Of a DNA stretch of 29,699 nt, positions 11,555 through 18,734 are shown piece after piece; position 1 is the stretch's first letter; each line of letters opens with the position of its first letter. The notes beneath the pieces were generated by a model, which saw nothing but the letters and a program-made list of their open reading frames with translations, made no database searches and had not been told where the DNA came from. Origin of the DNA: a virus; the IMG/VR virus record IMGVR_UViG_3300009593_000086, positions 1 through 29,699 of that record. One strand, written 5' to 3'. The position numbers and the translations under genes are program-made.

Positions 11555-11640
11555 GAGGTGTGATGAAATTGGTAAACATGCTGGATTCAAAATCCAGTGA
11601 ACTTTGGTTCTTATGGGTTCGAATCCCATCACCTCTACCA
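11554..11640 (+). tRNA. tRNA-Leu (anticodon CAA)
   Basis: A complete class II cloverleaf of 87 bases. The acceptor GGAGGTG (11554-11560) pairs with CACCTCT (11630-11636, first pair G-U), then A73 and encoded CCA. The D-arm is ATG/CAT with a GG in the loop. The anticodon stem CTGGA/TCCAG holds loop TTCAAAA, anticodon CAA. The long variable arm pairs GAAC/GTTC, and the T-arm is ATGGG TTCGAAT CCCAT. It decodes UUG, a common Leu codon at this GC. It lies beside the integrase gene, so it probably carries the attachment site. Its first base is the last base of the upstream stop codon. Confidence 0.92.
11577..11640 (+). other. Probable attP core within the tRNA-Leu 3' part
   Basis: Integrases encoded beside a tRNA-like sequence normally recombine in the anticodon-to-3'-end part of the matching host tRNA. 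Pelagiphages of this type are known to integrate into host tRNA genes. The integrase start is 32 bp downstream. The exact core cannot be set without the host sequence, so the given span, anticodon arm to CCA, is a guess. Confidence 0.45.
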
Positions 11641-11665
11641 TGTGATACTAGTCTTATAGAGAGGA
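11640..11665 (+). promoter_or_regulatory. Promoter-like motif before integrase
   Basis: ATGTGATACTAGTCTTATAG followed by AGAGGA, next to the tRNA 3' end. It resembles 7293-7313 (ATGTGCTACTGGTTATAG then AGAGGG), sharing TATAGAGAGG. The GAGGAG at its end also serves as the integrase ribosome site, so part of the likeness may be ribosome-site composition. Promoter role inferred. Confidence 0.3.
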
Positions 11666-11671
11666 GCATTT

Positions 11672-12676
11672 GTGGGAGTAATATTTAGAGGAAACAAGTG
11701 GATTGCTGATTGTTTTCTTGGTAGAGATCACAAGCCACAGAGAATAAGGCCAGTGTTTGCAACACAAAGTGAAGCTAAGTTATTTTATGCTGAAGTGATG
11801 CATTCATTAGAAAAAGGCCTACCTATACCAACTGGTAAAAAGGTTAAATCTATATACACTTTAGAGAACTTATTTTCTGACGTACATAAACGATTTTATG
11901 AGCATGAAGTAAAACTAAATAGTTTTTCTAAAATGAAACTTATAATGGATATCTTAGGTAAGAACTTACCAGTAAGCTGCATAAAGTATAAACACTTGGA
12001 AGAAATTAGAGATCACCTCACAGAAAAACGTAAGGTTTCTAATGCAACAGTTAATAGATACAATGCAGTAATGTCTAGGTCATTTAGATATGCAGTTAAG
12101 ATAGGTGCACTAGAGCATCAACCTAAACTTGAACAACTTAAAGAGGGTAAAGGTAGACTTAGTTTTTTATCTTATGATGACGAAGCAAAGATCATAAAAT
12201 TTCTTGACCAGTGCAACAAAGAGTTCTCTGACTTTGTAGTATTCTTAATAGACACTGGATTACGTTGGAGAAGTGAAGCTCTTAAGATTACTCTTAAAGA
12301 CTTAAACGAAAAAGATAACTCTATGATTGTCTATGGTAGTAAGAATGATTTAGAGAGGACTGTTTATTTGACTGATAGAGCTACAAGTATACTTAAGAAA
12401 TACAATAGGTTTATTTTTAAAGACCATCAGGTTAGAGCTTGGTGGAATCGAGTAAGGATTCATTTAGATAGAAATGATGAAGATTTTGTACCACACATTT
12501 GCCGACACACTTGTGCATCTCGACTGGTACAAAAAGGTGTACCATTGACTGTGGTTATGAAATGGATGGGTCACAAATCCATGCAAACAACTCTACGTTA
12601 TGCTCACTTGTGTGATAAAAATTTAGAGCAAGCAAGAGACATATTACAGTCTACTAAAGTGGTGACACTAAAGTGA
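11672..12676 (+). CDS. int: Tyrosine-family integrase
   Basis: 334 residues from GTG 11672, with GAGGAG 5 bases upstream. The N-terminal part (about 1-55) is an arm-binding-like domain (MGVIFRGNKWIADCF), followed by a SAM-like core-binding helix bundle (about 60-155). The catalytic domain has TGLRWRSEAL (R198), a beta-hairpin Lys (YGSKND, about K224), HICRHTCASRL (H275, R278), WMGH (H301) and the nucleophile in TTLRYAH (Y310), so the full R-K-H-R-H-Y set is present. It would catalyse integration at the tRNA-Leu. Its location just upstream of the phage RNA polymerase gene is typical of integrase-bearing pelagiphages. The phage is probably able to lysogenise. Confidence 0.95.
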   Translation: MGVIFRGNKWIADCFLGRDHKPQRIRPVFATQSEAKLFYAEVMHSLEKGLPIPTGKKVKSIYTLENLFSDVHKRFYEHEVKLNSFSKMKLIMDILGKNLPVSCIKYKHLEEIRDHLTEKRKVSNATVNRYNAVMSRSFRYAVKIGALEHQPKLEQLKEGKGRLSFLSYDDEAKIIKFLDQCNKEFSDFVVFLIDTGLRWRSEALKITLKDLNEKDNSMIVYGSKNDLERTVYLTDRATSILKKYNRFIFKDHQVRAWWNRVRIHLDRNDEDFVPHICRHTCASRLVQKGVPLTVVMKWMGHKSMQTTLRYAHLCDKNLEQARDILQSTKVVTLK

Positions 12677-12699
12677 CACGATTTGGTGACATAGTGACA
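12662..12699 (+). repeat. Four GTGACA direct repeats at the end of int
   Basis: GTGACA occurs at 12662, 12673, 12686 and 12694, arranged as two pairs (11 bp and 8 bp between starts), all within 38 bp that straddle the integrase stop. A weak hairpin TGGCT/AGCCA (12701-12718) follows. Repeats of this kind beside int could be arm-type integrase, excisionase or repressor sites. The rest of the gap to 12884 shows no gene. Confidence 0.6.
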
Positions 12700-12884
12700 T
12701 TGGCTAATCTGAAAGCCACAGTGAGCAAGGGTTGATTTTATGCAAAGGATTCAAAATCTTAAGCATCTTCCTTGTACTTTGGCATTCTTTGATTTCCTTC
12801 CCAACAAAATAGCCTTGTCTCTATGTCAACCATTGATTTTAATGCCTATATGGTTGTATTTAATGTCAGTTATAAGGAGTAGTA

Positions 12885-15329
12885 ATGGCAGATAAGATAA
12901 AAGAGCAAGTAAACCTTGAGGAACAAATAAACCTAGAGCTTGAGAGTCGAGTGTTAGGCATCAATAGATATGAGAAAAACAACGAGAAGAAAAAAGACAG
13001 AGGTCAGGAAGCAACTACAGATTATGCCAAGTATTTAGTTAAACATTACATACAACCAGTGGCTGATAAACTTGATGAGTATATAGCTAATGAAAAAGCA
13101 AAGAATAGTCCAGTGTTAAGAGCACAAGCTATTGAGAACTTACAATTAATAGAGCCTGATAAAGCAGCAATTATTACATTGAAGACTTTACTTAACAATG
13201 CAACTAGAAGAAAACCTGCTACATCTACATTTATTAAAATTGGCAAACACATTTTAGACGAAATAAATTGTGAAGCTATGGCAGAACAAAATCCAGAATT
13301 GTTTACTAAAATTTATTCTGATTTAAAAAGTAGAAATGCAGGATATGAATATAGTCGCAGAAAATATTTAGAAGCATCACAAAGAGATGGTCTTCAAAGG
13401 ATAGAGTGGACTGTAAAAGATAAACTCCGAGTAGGAAGAACTTTATATGTCATAGTAGAATTAGTAAGTGATTTATTCTCAGAGTTAGATTTTAGAAAAG
13501 GTAAAAAGGTACAGAAATTTATAAGTCCAACTGATAAATGTATTAAATGGATAAAAGAAAAAAAGCTAAGAGGTTCAATATTACATCCTGAAAGATTACC
13601 AACAGTTGTAATACCAAAATTATGGCAGTCACCTTATGGAGGTGGCTATTACTCTAACCATCTACCACCACTTACTGTAGTCAAAACAAAAAACAATAAA
13701 TATCTTCAAGAGTTGTCTGAGAAAGATATGACTGGTGTTTATGATTCTATAAATATTTGTCAGGAAACACCTTTTGTTATTAATAGAGAAATCCTGAAAG
13801 TACAAAAACATTTTTGGGAGAAAGGTCATACTGTTGGATCAATTCCTGGTGATCTTAAAGATGAGAAACCAATCAAACCAAGTGAAGAGTCATTAAAAAA
13901 CAAAGAGATACTTAGAAAGTATAAAGCTCAGATGGTAGTGTGGTATGGAGAGGTGGAAAGACATAAATCAAAACAGATACAATGTGCAAAAACATTTGAG
14001 TTAGCTGATAAGTTTTACAACTATAAGTTTTACTTTCCTTATCAATTAGATTTTAGAGGTAGGCTATATGCAACTACTGCCTTTTTAAATCCACAAGGAG
14101 CTGATTATCAAAAAGCATTACTAACTTTTGCCAATGCAAAATCATTAGGGGAGCAAGGTGCATGCTATCTTGCAATTCATGGCTCTAATTGTTTTGGATA
14201 TGATAAGTGCTCTTTTCAAGATCGAATAGATTTTGTTGAAAAAAATAGTGATAACATAAAAGCTTCAGCCGAAAATCCTTACAACAATAAATTTTGGATG
14301 GATGCAGATGACCCTTGGCAGTTTTTAGCTTTTTGTTTAGAATGGAAAAATTTTTTAGATCAAGGAACAGAATACAAAAGTTCACTACCAATATCTATGG
14401 ATGCAACTTGTTCAGGTCTTCAACACTTTAGTGCATCAATACGAAGCTTAGTAACTGGCAAACAAGTCAATATGATTCCTAGTGACGTGCCTGCTGATAT
14501 TTATCAAAAGGTTGCAGATAATGTCATACTGAGATTACAAAAAGAAGAAAACCCCTTTGCTAAAAAGTGGTTAGATTTTGGTGTTGATAGAAGTATAGCT
14601 AAAAGACCTACCATGACAATATGCTATGGCAGTAGACAATATTCTTGGACTGATTTTGTAAATGAAATAGTTCAGAAAAGAAAAGAGAAAGGTCACATGC
14701 ACCCTTTTGGTGATGAGCTATTAAAAGCTTGTAGCTACCTTGCAAAAATTATGTGGCAGGTGGCCAGTGATGTAATTGAAGCTGCATCTAAGGTAATGAA
14801 ATGGTTACAAGATGTCGCACGAATTGCCAGTGCCGAAGGTATTCCTATAGTGTGGTATACACCTATGGGTTTTCCAGTGCAACAAGCTTACGAAAACTAC
14901 AAGCCACTGCAAATACAAACAAAACTAATGGGAAAAGTTTTTAGACCACAACTTAAAGTTTCAAATGAGAATCTTAATAGTAAGTGGGATAAAAGAAAAC
15001 AAGCAGCAGGAGTTTCACCTAACTGGGTGCATGCTCTTGATAGTTGCCATTTACAAATGACTTTATGCACTGCTTTTGCAGAGGGTATAAAAGATTTTGC
15101 TATGGTGCACGATAGTTATGGAACACTAGCTGCTGATGTAGAACGTCTTGGTGAATGTTGTAGAGCAACTTTTGTTGATATCTACAAGAGCCATGATGTG
15201 TTAATGGATTTTAGGAATGACATTATTTCAATGCTTCCTGAATCAAAAAAGAATGAAGTTCCGATGCCACCAAAAAAAGGAGATCTAATTATAGATCAGG
15301 TATTAGAATCTGAGTTCTTTTTTTCATAA
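12885..15329 (+). CDS. T7-like single-subunit RNA polymerase
   Basis: 814 residues (T7: 883), start with ATAAGGAGTAGTA upstream. Seen in order: DFRGRLYA (389-396), SMDATCSGLQHFS (504-516; D506 = T7 D537), KRPTMTICYGS (573-583; K573 and Y581 = T7 K631 and Y639), a specificity-loop region around 655-690, HALDS (716-720), VHDSYGT (741-747; D743 = T7 D812) and an aromatic C-terminal end FFFS like the T7 FAFA foot. It transcribes middle and late genes from phage promoters and is itself probably made from host-polymerase transcripts. The 208-bp gap before it holds the integrase-proximal repeats and AT-rich sequence. Confidence 0.97.
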   Translation: MADKIKEQVNLEEQINLELESRVLGINRYEKNNEKKKDRGQEATTDYAKYLVKHYIQPVADKLDEYIANEKAKNSPVLRAQAIENLQLIEPDKAAIITLKTLLNNATRRKPATSTFIKIGKHILDEINCEAMAEQNPELFTKIYSDLKSRNAGYEYSRRKYLEASQRDGLQRIEWTVKDKLRVGRTLYVIVELVSDLFSELDFRKGKKVQKFISPTDKCIKWIKEKKLRGSILHPERLPTVVIPKLWQSPYGGGYYSNHLPPLTVVKTKNNKYLQELSEKDMTGVYDSINICQETPFVINREILKVQKHFWEKGHTVGSIPGDLKDEKPIKPSEESLKNKEILRKYKAQMVVWYGEVERHKSKQIQCAKTFELADKFYNYKFYFPYQLDFRGRLYATTAFLNPQGADYQKALLTFANAKSLGEQGACYLAIHGSNCFGYDKCSFQDRIDFVEKNSDNIKASAENPYNNKFWMDADDPWQFLAFCLEWKNFLDQGTEYKSSLPISMDATCSGLQHFSASIRSLVTGKQVNMIPSDVPADIYQKVADNVILRLQKEENPFAKKWLDFGVDRSIAKRPTMTICYGSRQYSWTDFVNEIVQKRKEKGHMHPFGDELLKACSYLAKIMWQVASDVIEAASKVMKWLQDVARIASAEGIPIVWYTPMGFPVQQAYENYKPLQIQTKLMGKVFRPQLKVSNENLNSKWDKRKQAAGVSPNWVHALDSCHLQMTLCTAFAEGIKDFAMVHDSYGTLAADVERLGECCRATFVDIYKSHDVLMDFRNDIISMLPESKKNEVPMPPKKGDLIIDQVLESEFFFS

Positions 15330-15338
15330 TAACTAACC

Positions 15339-15380
15339 CACATAGGTATTAAATCTATGTGTTGCTACTTTTAGAAAGGA
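15339..15380 (+). promoter_or_regulatory. Stem-loop and promoter-like motif before SSB
   Basis: CACATAG (15339-15345) pairs with CTATGTG (15355-15361) across a 9-base loop. The 3' arm continues into CTATGTGTTGCTACTTTTAG AAAGGA, which shares AATCTATGTG with 7285-7294 and TTTTAGAAA with 24147-24155. T7 has a promoter (phi 2.5) directly before its SSB gene. It could be a promoter, an mRNA processing hairpin, or both. Confidence 0.4.
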
Positions 15381-15386
15381 ATAGAT

Positions 15387-15989
15387 ATGGCAAATAAATT
15401 TGAACAAATAGTTACCGACATCGGTATAGCAAGATACCCTTGGCTTAACTACCCAGACGATCAATATTCAAATCCTGGTGAATACAAGCTTGGTTTGATT
15501 CTTACTAAAGAACAAGCAGCTCCACTTATTAAAAAAATAGAAGATACTGTTGCTAAAGCTAAAGAGCTTGGTAAGGGAAAAAAAATAGTTCCAAACAACT
15601 TACCATACAAAGAAGAGTTAGACGATCAGGATCAACCCACTGGTAATTTTGTTTTTAATTTTAAACAAAAATCAAAGATTAATCTTAAGGATGGAACACA
15701 AGCTGATATGAAACCAGTTGTTGTTGATGCTAAAGGTCGCAAGCTTACTAATGAACAAATTTGGGGAGGAACAAAGTGTAAAGTTAGTGCTTTGTTAATT
15801 CCTTACCTAGCAGGTAGTAATTATGGATGTACCATGCGACTTAAAGCAGTCCAAATTATAGAGCTTGTTTCAGGTAAAGATGGAGATATGGGCAGTCATG
15901 GGTTTAAAGAAGAAAAAGGTTATGAAGCACCTGATACAGATTCAACCACAGAGGAAGATAAAGTATCAGAGGAAACAGACGATTTCTAG
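15387..15989 (+). CDS. Single-stranded DNA-binding protein (T7 gp2.5-like)
   Basis: 200 residues, strong AAAGGAATAG site. The N-terminal three quarters resemble the gp2.5 / DUF2815-type OB fold (YPWLNYPDDQYSNPGEYKLGLIL near 17-39, DMKPVVVDAKGRKL, GTKCKVSALLIPY, GCTMRLKAVQIIEL near 147-160). The C-terminal tail (about 177-200) is acidic and ends in Phe (SEETDDF), the hallmark by which gp2.5 recruits polymerase and primase-helicase. It coats ssDNA during replication. First of a dense operon: endonuclease I, lysozyme and primase-helicase follow with overlaps. Confidence 0.85.
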   Translation: MANKFEQIVTDIGIARYPWLNYPDDQYSNPGEYKLGLILTKEQAAPLIKKIEDTVAKAKELGKGKKIVPNNLPYKEELDDQDQPTGNFVFNFKQKSKINLKDGTQADMKPVVVDAKGRKLTNEQIWGGTKCKVSALLIPYLAGSNYGCTMRLKAVQIIELVSGKDGDMGSHGFKEEKGYEAPDTDSTTEEDKVSEETDDF

Positions 15990-16413
15990 TCCGAGAAAAT
16001 TTAGAAGTGGTTTGGAGAAAGAGATTGCAAGTCAGTTGTGCCAACAAAGAATTAAGTTTGAGTATGAAACACTTACAGTTAAATACTCCAAGCCAACTTC
16101 TAAATATACACCAGATTTTATTTTACCTAATGGAATTATCGTTGAAGCTAAAGGACAATTTGTGTCGAGTGACAGATCAAAACATAAGCTTATTAAAGAG
16201 CAACATCCTGATCTTGATATACGATTTGTGTTTAGTAACTCAAGAACAAGAATCGGAAAAAAATCAAAGACAACCTATGCCATGTGGTGTGGTCGGTTTG
16301 GTTTTGATTTTTCTGATGTCTCTATTCCTGCTGCATGGATTAGAGAGCCAAAACAACAACAACGAATCAAAGCTATAAGGAGATGTTTAGATGACAGAAA
16401 GAAGAAAAACTAA
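15922..16413 (+). CDS. Endonuclease I (T7 gp3-like Holliday junction resolvase)
   Basis: From ATG 15922, 163 residues (T7: 149). FRSGLEKE, IKFEYE, YTPDFILPNGIIVEAKG and KEQHPDLDIRFVFSNSRT match T7 gp3 almost word for word. Catalytic residues by that alignment are E32, D65, E75 and K77. It resolves branched DNA and breaks host DNA to recycle nucleotides. The start is uncertain: the conserved region begins after the SSB stop, ATG 15922 lies 68 bp inside the SSB gene, and the only later option near the T7 length is ATT 15982, which has GAGGAAAC upstream. Its end overlaps the lysozyme gene. Confidence 0.92.
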   Translation: MKHLIQIQPQRKIKYQRKQTISSPRKFRSGLEKEIASQLCQQRIKFEYETLTVKYSKPTSKYTPDFILPNGIIVEAKGQFVSSDRSKHKLIKEQHPDLDIRFVFSNSRTRIGKKSKTTYAMWCGRFGFDFSDVSIPAAWIREPKQQQRIKAIRRCLDDRKKKN

Positions 16414-16849
16414 TTACATTGTGGTGCACTGCACTGCCACTAAACCTGAAATGGATATTGATGCTGAGTGGGTTAGAAAGATTCACAGAGGTCAAGGGTG
16501 GTTAGACATAGGATACCATAAAGTTATTAAAAGAGATGGCACTATAGAAGATGGTAGAGATATTAATGTTGTTGGTGCTCATGTAAAAGGGTACAACTCC
16601 CAGAGCATAGGTGTAGCTCTTGTTGGTGGAGTTGATGATGATTTAAAAGCTGAAGATAATTTCACAGACGAACAGTTTTCTGCATTACAAATGTTACTTC
16701 TTAGTCTTACAAAAGACTATCCTGATGCAGAAATTGTTGGGCATTACAATCTAGATGATAGAAAAGAGTGCCCATCATTTGATGTAAAAGCATGGGTAGA
16801 TCACAATGTCGATCTAAATGTTACTCCTCCCAGCGATGTTGAAATCTAA
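16391..16849 (+). CDS. N-acetylmuramoyl-L-alanine amidase (T7 lysozyme, gp3.5-like)
   Basis: 152 residues (T7: 151). Zinc ligands by family alignment are H13 (VVHCTAT), H118 (VGHYNLD) and C127 (KECPSFD); Y43 (GYHKVIKRDG) and K125 fit the catalytic residues. It cleaves the peptidoglycan amide bond, acting with the holin at 4358-4726; in T7 the same protein binds and inhibits the phage RNA polymerase. A soluble enzyme with no signal peptide. Overlaps both neighbours: the last 23 bp of endonuclease I and the start of the primase-helicase. Confidence 0.95.
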   Translation: MTERRKTNYIVVHCTATKPEMDIDAEWVRKIHRGQGWLDIGYHKVIKRDGTIEDGRDINVVGAHVKGYNSQSIGVALVGGVDDDLKAEDNFTDEQFSALQMLLLSLTKDYPDAEIVGHYNLDDRKECPSFDVKAWVDHNVDLNVTPPSDVEI

Positions 16850-18398
16850 CTCACATTTTTTACATCATTCGCCATGTCCAAAGTGTGGAAGTAAAAACAA
16901 CTTAGCAGTTTATTCTAATGGTAGTTTTTGTTTCACACCTGGATGTGGTCATCAAGGAGAGGAGTATATGGAAAAAGAATTAGATAAAAAATTTTATGAT
17001 GGTGAAATAAAAGCATTAAGTAAAAGACATATTACTGCTGAGTCATGTGATAAGTTTGGTTACAAAGTAGGTAAGGAAAATGGTAAATCTTTTCAGATTG
17101 CCAACTACTATTTAAATAATAAAGTTGTTGCACAAAAACTTAGATACCCAAACAAACAGTTTAAATTTATAGGTGACACTGACTCTTGTTTACTCTATGG
17201 CGAATGGCTTTGGAGACAGGGTGGTAAGATGATTACTGTGGTGGAGGGTGAGCTAGATTGCATATCACTGTCTCAGTGTTTTAATCATAAGTATTCTGTT
17301 GTTTCAGTACGAAGTGCAAGCTCGGCTAAAAATGATATTCGCAAATCACTAGAGTTTCTTAATAGTTATGAAACTGTGGTGTTTTTGTTTGACATGGATG
17401 AAGCTGGCCAAAAAGCAGCTCAAGATTGTGCTCAACTTATAGCTCCAGGAAAAGCAAAGATTGCTCGTATATCAGAAAAAGATCCTAATGACATGGTTGT
17501 AAAAGGTAAAGTTAAGGAGCTGCTTAATTCAATATGGGAAGCTAAAACTTTTAGACCTGATGGTATCGTAGATGGCCGAGACATTTGGGATGTAATTAGT
17601 AAAAACGAATTAGTTTATTCATCAGACTATCCTTACAAATCTCTTAACGAAAAAACAAAAGGCCTTAGATGTGGTGAGCTTGTAACAATTTGTGCAGGAT
17701 CAGGAATTGGTAAATCATCTTTTGTTAGAGAGATAGGTCACAGTCTTATTAAAGGAGGAGAAAGTGTTGGTTTTATTATGTTGGAAGAAAGTATCAAAAG
17801 GACTGCACTCGGTCTTATGGGCATTGAGGTCGAGAGACCTTTACATTTGGAGTGTAATGATGTTTCTTTTGATGACTTGGCTGAGCCTTACAGTCGGACT
17901 GTTGGTTCTGGCAGGGTATATCTTTATGACAGCTTTGGTGCAACCGAGCTTGATAACTTACAGTCAAGGATTAGATACTTTGCACAGTCATGTGGATGTA
18001 AGTTTATTATTTTAGATCATCTTCATATAGCTCTTTCTACAAATTTACAAACTGATGAAAGACGTATGATTGATAACTTTGTGACTAATTTAAGAACCTT
18101 AGTGCAAGAGTTAAACATCTGTTTACTTTGTGTTTCACATCTTAATAGGCCTAAGTCAGACACATCTTTTGAAGAGGGTAAAAACATTTCACTTACTAAT
18201 TTAAGAGGTAGCCATAGTATTGCTCAACTATCAGACATGGTTTTAAGTTTAGAACGAAATCAACAAGCTGATGATCCTAACAGAACAACAGTAAGAGTTC
18301 TTAAGAATCGTTTTACTGGAGAGACTGGAACATGTGGCCACCTGATATACAACCCTGAAACTGGAAGACTGTTAGAGGATATTAATGATGACTACTGA
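16836..18398 (+). CDS. DNA primase-helicase (T7 gp4-like)
   Basis: 520 residues from ATG 16836 (an earlier in-frame ATG is at 16818; neither has a clear ribosome site). Zinc-binding domain: C14, C17, C32, C37. TOPRIM primase: VVEGELDCIS (135-144) and FLFDMDEAGQKAA (183-195). RecA-like helicase: Walker A GSGIGKSSF (288-296), Walker B FIILDHLH, then LRGSHSIAQLSDMV and VLKNRFTGETG. It primes lagging-strand synthesis and unwinds DNA at the fork with the polymerase and SSB. A strong internal start follows the zinc domain (see 16954-16970). The 18385 gene overlaps its end. Confidence 0.96.
   Translation: MLKSNSHFLHHSPCPKCGSKNNLAVYSNGSFCFTPGCGHQGEEYMEKELDKKFYDGEIKALSKRHITAESCDKFGYKVGKENGKSFQIANYYLNNKVVAQKLRYPNKQFKFIGDTDSCLLYGEWLWRQGGKMITVVEGELDCISLSQCFNHKYSVVSVRSASSAKNDIRKSLEFLNSYETVVFLFDMDEAGQKAAQDCAQLIAPGKAKIARISEKDPNDMVVKGKVKELLNSIWEAKTFRPDGIVDGRDIWDVISKNELVYSSDYPYKSLNEKTKGLRCGELVTICAGSGIGKSSFVREIGHSLIKGGESVGFIMLEESIKRTALGLMGIEVERPLHLECNDVSFDDLAEPYSRTVGSGRVYLYDSFGATELDNLQSRIRYFAQSCGCKFIILDHLHIALSTNLQTDERRMIDNFVTNLRTLVQELNICLLCVSHLNRPKSDTSFEEGKNISLTNLRGSHSIAQLSDMVLSLERNQQADDPNRTTVRVLKNRFTGETGTCGHLIYNPETGRLLEDINDDY
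16954..16970 (+). promoter_or_regulatory. Internal ribosome site and start giving a 4B-like helicase
   Basis: AAGGAGAGGAG (16954-16964) precedes in-frame ATG 16968, codon 45 of the primase-helicase gene, right after the last zinc cysteine (C37). T7 gene 4 also makes a full 4A and a shorter 4B lacking the zinc domain from an internal start. This site is far better than those for the full-length form, so the short form may be abundant. Confidence 0.7.
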
Positions 18399-18588
18399 TA
18401 ACAACTTTTACAATTTAGGTAAGACTTTAGAACGAGCTATTAAAAAAATACAAAAGAATGGAAAGCCATTAGTTCTCTATGCACCTGATGTTGTAAGCCA
18501 AATATACATGCAAGATTTATTAGATGAGCTTGCAGAGGACTATGAAGAAGCTGAAAAAATAATTATAGAAATAAGGAGTGTGCACTAA
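18385..18588 (+). CDS. Small helical protein between helicase and polymerase genes
   Basis: 67 residues from ATG 18385 (ATG 18388 also possible), overlapping the helicase end. Helical and charged: FYNLGKTLERAIKKIQKNGK, PLVLYAPDVVSQIYMQDLLDELAEDYEEAEKII. No family recognised. It occupies the place of the small T7 4.x genes, which are largely of unknown function. The next gene starts on its stop (TAATG). Confidence 0.55.
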   Translation: MMTTDNNFYNLGKTLERAIKKIQKNGKPLVLYAPDVVSQIYMQDLLDELAEDYEEAEKIIIEIRSVH

Positions 18589-18734
18589 TGAAATGTTGGC
18601 ATTGTAATACTGAATTGATTTGGGGTGGTGACCATGACATTGATGATGAAGACACTGAGTATTGTGTGGAAACTAACTTAAGTTGTCCTGAATGTGGTTC
18701 TTTTGTAATGGTTTATTTACCTAAAGACAAATGA
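18588..18734 (+). CDS. Small zinc-ribbon protein (48 aa)
   Basis: 48 residues with two CxxC knuckles: CWHC (3-6) and CPEC (about 34-37), separated by an acidic stretch (DHDIDDEDTEYC). This is a classic small zinc ribbon, probably binding nucleic acid or protein. AAGGAGTG lies 8-15 bases upstream. Its stop overlaps the DNA polymerase start (ATGA), so it is translated together with the replisome genes. Confidence 0.65.
   Translation: MKCWHCNTELIWGGDHDIDDEDTEYCVETNLSCPECGSFVMVYLPKDK

Noticed and set aside
15339-15361. Terminator after the RNA polymerase gene
   Set aside because: A 7-bp AT-rich stem with no direct T-run; more like a processing hairpin or promoter-linked element.
15865-15921. 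TTG 15865 start for endonuclease I
   Set aside because: It lies deep in the SSB gene, and the extra residues have no counterpart in T7 gp3.
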